Part shown: positions 5,066 to 7,537 of the stretch, one piece after another
Layout of the letters: every line of letters starts with the position of its first letter
Numbering within the stretch: position 1 is the first letter of the stretch
From: CAYLZO01 sp964387775
GTDB taxonomy: Bacteria; Chloroflexota; Anaerolineae; JAAYZQ01
Reading direction: 5' to 3'
Length of the DNA stretch: 7,537 bases
NCBI GenBank assembly: GCA_964387775.1
Contig: CAYLZO010000247.1
Span: 1-7,537 of the forward strand
Notes under the pieces: generated by a model
The model's input: only the letters and a program-made list of their open reading frames with translations
What the model was told of the DNA's origin: nothing
Database searches by the model: none
Program-made: the position numbers and the translations under genes

Positions 5066-6889
5066 ATGAGAAGGAATTGGTGGATGGCGTGGCTGGTCGT
5101 GATCCTGCTCGCCGGAAGTACGCTGACGGCCGGGGCCCAGGGCGTCGTCAATCTGACCGTTGACGACCTGAACCTGGACGACTTTCCCACGGTCAAAGCC
5201 CGGGTGACCGTGCGCAACGAGAACGGGGTGCCCATTCCCGGCCTGGGGCCGGACAAGTTCGAGATCGTCGAGGATGGGCGGGCCTCGTTCCCGCCAGCGG
5301 AGGTCACGGCCCAGATCAATCCCGAGGCCGTCGTCTCTGTCGTCATGATCATCGACATCAGCGGCAGCATGGAGGGCAAGCCCATCAAGGAAGCGATGCG
5401 CGCCGCCAACGCCCTCATCGACCAGTTGGGAGAAAAGGATCGGGTGGCCCTCATCGCCTTTGCCGACGAGGTGGACATCGACCTCAACAACCCGCTGGCC
5501 GAGGGCAAAGAGATCGGCTTCACGACGGACAAGAACGCCGTGCGCAACGTCGTGAACTTTCTCGACACCAAGATCGGCTGGGACACGCCCCTCTACGACG
5601 CCATCTACAAGGGCGTCAAGCTGGTCTCCAGCGAGCCGGTGGGCAAGCGGGCCGTCATCGTCATGACCGATGGGCGCGACGAGCGCGACAACGCCCAGGG
5701 CAACCCGGTCAAGGACACCGGCAGCCTCTCTTCGCCGGACGATCCCATCAACGAGGCCAATCGGCACAACATTCCCATCTTTCCCATCGGCCTCGTCGGG
5801 CAGGGGGGCAAGATCGATACCAAATACCTCCAGCGCCTGGCCGAACGGACCGGCGGCGTCTACCAGCAGGCCCCCGCGCCAGAGGAGCTGACGCCCCTCT
5901 TTGAGAACGTGATGGACCAGCTCAAGCAGCAATACGTCCTCTCCTACGACTCGACCCTTCAGCAGGACGACGGCTATCACAGCCTGCTCGTCCGCGTCCA
6001 GTTGCCCCAGGGCGACGCCTACGGCGAGACCAAGTTCCGCTTCTTCCCCGAGGCCGAGGCCACCGAGCCGCCGCCCGAGCCCACCGAGGCCGTGGTCGAG
6101 TCCCAGGCAGCCCTGGATACGCCCACCGACGCGGAGCCGGCAGCGACGATGGTAGCCCAGGTCGTGCAGACCCCTGAGACCAATACGGCCCCCGATCCCG
6201 AGCCGACGGCCACGGGCTTTCAGGGGATCATCGATCGGGGCCGCGAGATCGTCGAAGAGAACCCAACGTTGGCCGCCGTCATCGGCGGCGGGGTCCTGTT
6301 GCTGCTGATCCTCATCATCGCCCTGATCATCGTCCTGGCCCGGGGGCGGGGCGACGAGGAAGAGGAGTACTACACCGCCGGCTACGACGAGGCTTATGCG
6401 CCGCCGCCGGCCTGGCAGTCGGACTCCACGGCGTCCGAGATGCCGGCCGTGGATTCGCCCACCATGGGCAAGACCGAGGTGGCCGGCTCCGAATGGCCCG
6501 AGCCCAGCGCCGGGCCGCCGCCCTTTGCGCCGGCCGGGCCGGACGCGGGGCCAGAGATCCCCGAGTCGGGCAGCACCCGCATCATCGAGCGGGCGCCCAA
6601 GCACCTGGCCATGCTCGTGGACAAGGCCCATCCCGACCGCAAGTTCGACCTGAAGGGCGTCACCAACGTCGGCCGCGGCCGGGAGAACCACATCGTCCTG
6701 GACGATCCCGCCGTGTCGCGCAACCACGCCTGGATCAAGACCCAGGACGAGGAGTTTCTGGTCTTTGACATCGGCAGTGCCAACGGGACCTTTGTCAACG
6801 GCGAGCAGGTGGAAGCGCCGCGTCAATTGCAGGATGGCGACGTGGTCCGCTTTGGCGAAGCCGACTTTGTCTTCAAAAAGGTCTTCTAG
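5066..6889 (+). CDS. Transmembrane VWA-FHA protein: secreted VWA domain, TM helix, cytoplasmic FHA
   Basis: This is a 607-residue protein. The N-terminal signal peptide has a basic start, a hydrophobic core at about 8-20 and a likely cleavage after AGA at residue 24. Residues about 28-85 form a small beta-type domain. The VWA domain (about 90-295) has an intact metal-binding MIDAS: D97-x-S99-x-S101, Thr174 and Asp202. A Pro/Glu/Thr-rich linker (about 329-398) leads to one membrane helix at about 403-425 (GGGVLLLLILIIALIIVLARGR), followed by an acidic/Tyr patch and a disordered segment. The FHA domain (about 512-607) has G536-R537, S551-R552-x-H554 and N573-G574-T575. The topology therefore puts VWA outside and FHA in the cytoplasm. 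VWA domains bind protein ligands or matrix in a metal-dependent way. A transmembrane link to a phosphothreonine reader suggests signalling between the outside and the kinase (inference). The start is set by AAAGGAGG, 5 bases from the ATG. Thr504 in STRIIERAPK lies directly before the FHA. Confidence 0.93.
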   Translation: MRRNWWMAWLVVILLAGSTLTAGAQGVVNLTVDDLNLDDFPTVKARVTVRNENGVPIPGLGPDKFEIVEDGRASFPPAEVTAQINPEAVVSVVMIIDISGSMEGKPIKEAMRAANALIDQLGEKDRVALIAFADEVDIDLNNPLAEGKEIGFTTDKNAVRNVVNFLDTKIGWDTPLYDAIYKGVKLVSSEPVGKRAVIVMTDGRDERDNAQGNPVKDTGSLSSPDDPINEANRHNIPIFPIGLVGQGGKIDTKYLQRLAERTGGVYQQAPAPEELTPLFENVMDQLKQQYVLSYDSTLQQDDGYHSLLVRVQLPQGDAYGETKFRFFPEAEATEPPPEPTEAVVESQAALDTPTDAEPAATMVAQVVQTPETNTAPDPEPTATGFQGIIDRGREIVEENPTLAAVIGGGVLLLLILIIALIIVLARGRGDEEEEYYTAGYDEAYAPPPAWQSDSTASEMPAVDSPTMGKTEVAGSEWPEPSAGPPPFAPAGPDAGPEIPESGSTRIIERAPKHLAMLVDKAHPDRKFDLKGVTNVGRGRENHIVLDDPAVSRNHAWIKTQDEEFLVFDIGSANGTFVNGEQVEAPRQLQDGDVVRFGEADFVFKKVF

Positions 6890-6911
6890 CAGCTTGTTGG
6901 CGATGCGTTTC

Positions 6912-6972
6912 CTTGTTCGTAGTAGGCGCTTTAGCGCCGGAAAAACACGCTGAAGCGCGCACTACGAACGAG
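6912..6972. repeat. Nested inverted repeat resembling a REPIN/REP doublet
   Basis: Left arm 6915-6938 and right arm 6946-6969 are reverse complements at 19 of 24 positions, with a 7-base spacer GGAAAAA. The pairing extends weakly out to 6912 and 6972. Each arm holds its own small hairpin: GGCGCT-TT-AGCGCC at 6925-6938 and CGCT-GA-AGCG at 6949-6957 in the right. Two inverted hairpin units with a short spacer are the layout of REPIN-type mobile repeats. It fills the gap between the VWA gene and the last FHA gene and may also act as a transcript-end or mRNA-stability structure. There is no T-run. Confidence 0.6.
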
Positions 6973-7012
6973 TCACACCAATAGACTGTTGGCTGACCAA
7001 TTCCGGGTTATC

Positions 7013-7017
7013 AGGAG
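7013..7017 (+). promoter_or_regulatory. Ribosome binding site fixing a GTG start
   Basis: AGGAG lies 5 bases before the GTG at 7023. It is the main reason for choosing this start, since no ATG is nearby in the frame and the FHA fold begins at once (QLVFERGEFEGRRV). Confidence 0.7.
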
Positions 7018-7022
7018 TCAAC

Positions 7023-7537
7023 GTGCAACTGGTCTTTGAGCGCGGCGAATTCGAGGGCCGCAGGGTGTCGCTGGACCGCCCATCGCTGGTCATCGGGCGC
7101 AGCGAAAACTGCGACCTGACGCTGCCCGAGCAGGGCATCTCGCGGCAGCACGCCCGCATCGAACGGAGCGCCCAGGGCTGGACCTTGACCGACCTGGGCA
7201 GCACCAATGGCACGCTGCTCAACGGGCAGCGGCTCAGGCCCCAACAGCCGAGGCCCCTGCGGCCCGGCGACCGGCTCGCCATCGGCAGTTTTGTGGCCCG
7301 TGTCGAGGCCGAGCCTGCCGGGCCAGGCTTGCCCGAGGATGAATTGTTCGAAGAAGAGACGCCGTCCGGGCCGAATCCGGCCTTGATGGCCGTCGGGGCG
7401 GTGGCCGTGATCTTGGTCCTCGTCGGGCTCGTGCTCCTGCTCGTCAATCTCTTGCGGCCCGAGCCTGCACCGGTCACGCCGACCGTCGAGGGGCCCGTGG
7501 ACCAGATCATGACCGCGTTGCCGGTGCCCACCGGTTT
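7023..7537 (+). CDS. FHA-TM protein, cut by the window end
   Basis: 171 residues are visible and no stop is reached. The FHA domain comes first (1-95): VIGRSENCDLTL with G25-R26, S40-R41-x-H43, and STNGT with N62-G63-T64. A short acidic linker (about 96-118) leads to a strongly hydrophobic helix at about 120-144 (LMAVGAVAVILVLVGLVLLLV). A Pro/Val/Thr-rich stretch follows (RPEPAPVTPTVEGP) and continues past the edge. Topology is most likely FHA inside and tail outside, because phosphothreonine binding needs the cytoplasm. That arrangement mirrors the VWA protein upstream in the opposite domain order. The rest of the protein may be an extracytoplasmic domain. It lies 133 bases after the VWA gene with a REPIN-like repeat between them. 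No promoter is obvious, so it may still be read from the 2382 promoter. Confidence 0.88.
   Translation, partial: MQLVFERGEFEGRRVSLDRPSLVIGRSENCDLTLPEQGISRQHARIERSAQGWTLTDLGSTNGTLLNGQRLRPQQPRPLRPGDRLAIGSFVARVEAEPAGPGLPEDELFEEETPSGPNPALMAVGAVAVILVLVGLVLLLVNLLRPEPAPVTPTVEGPVDQIMTALPVPTG

Noticed and set aside
5006..6826. A 606-codon open frame antisense to the whole VWA gene
   Set aside because: It is a by-product of GC-rich codon use in the VWA gene. Its product is low-complexity (Gly/Arg/Asp/Val) with no recognisable domain, whereas the plus strand shows clear VWA, TM and FHA motifs and a strong ribosome binding site.
6890..7022. A promoter for the last FHA gene in the VWA-FHA gap
   Set aside because: No pair of -35 and -10 boxes with good match and spacing is visible. 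The gap is largely taken up by the inverted repeat.

Overview
The window is GC-rich, densely coding bacterial DNA, probably from a Chloroflexota-like organism. That assignment is an inference from gene content (an extracellular VWA protein joined through a membrane helix to a cytoplasmic FHA domain, a zinc-ribbon/FHA Ser/Thr kinase, a TIGR03960-type radical SAM protein, an envelope DUF218 protein) and from the style of the dispersed repeats. No rRNA, tRNA, CRISPR array or transposase gene is visible.

Left part (1-2342), minus strand: a two-gene unit. A DUF218 (SanA/ElyC/YdcF-type) single-pass membrane protein is followed after 2 bases by a B12-binding-type radical SAM protein. The first gene has a TATAAT box only 6 bases before its ATG and no Shine-Dalgarno sequence, so its mRNA is probably leaderless. 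The radical SAM gene carries a run of five 7-bp repeats inside a variable loop of the protein.

Middle (2304-2609): a divergent control region. It holds the leaderless promoter going left and a near-consensus promoter going right (TTGACA-17-TACAAT with an extended -10), which starts a leader of about 190 nt. A 9-bp direct repeat occurs once in each promoter, about six helical turns apart.

Right part (2610-7537), plus strand: four consecutive genes that together encode five FHA (phosphothreonine-reading) domains. They are (1) a membrane-anchored Ser/Thr kinase ordered TM - zinc ribbon - FHA - kinase - FHA; (2) a soluble FHA protein with a disordered N-terminus carrying a GarA/OdhI-like Thr motif; (3) a secreted-side VWA domain with intact MIDAS, one TM helix and a cytoplasmic FHA; (4) an FHA-TM protein cut by the window end. 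The gap between genes 2 and 3 is occupied by two strong stem-loops. The gap between genes 3 and 4 holds a nested inverted repeat resembling a REPIN.

The likely joint role, which is inference, is a phospho-signalling hub at the membrane. The kinase phosphorylates Thr residues in the disordered tails of its neighbours, the FHA domains read them, and the VWA protein links an extracytoplasmic ligand or adhesion event to that network. No phosphatase is seen, and one may lie beyond the right edge.
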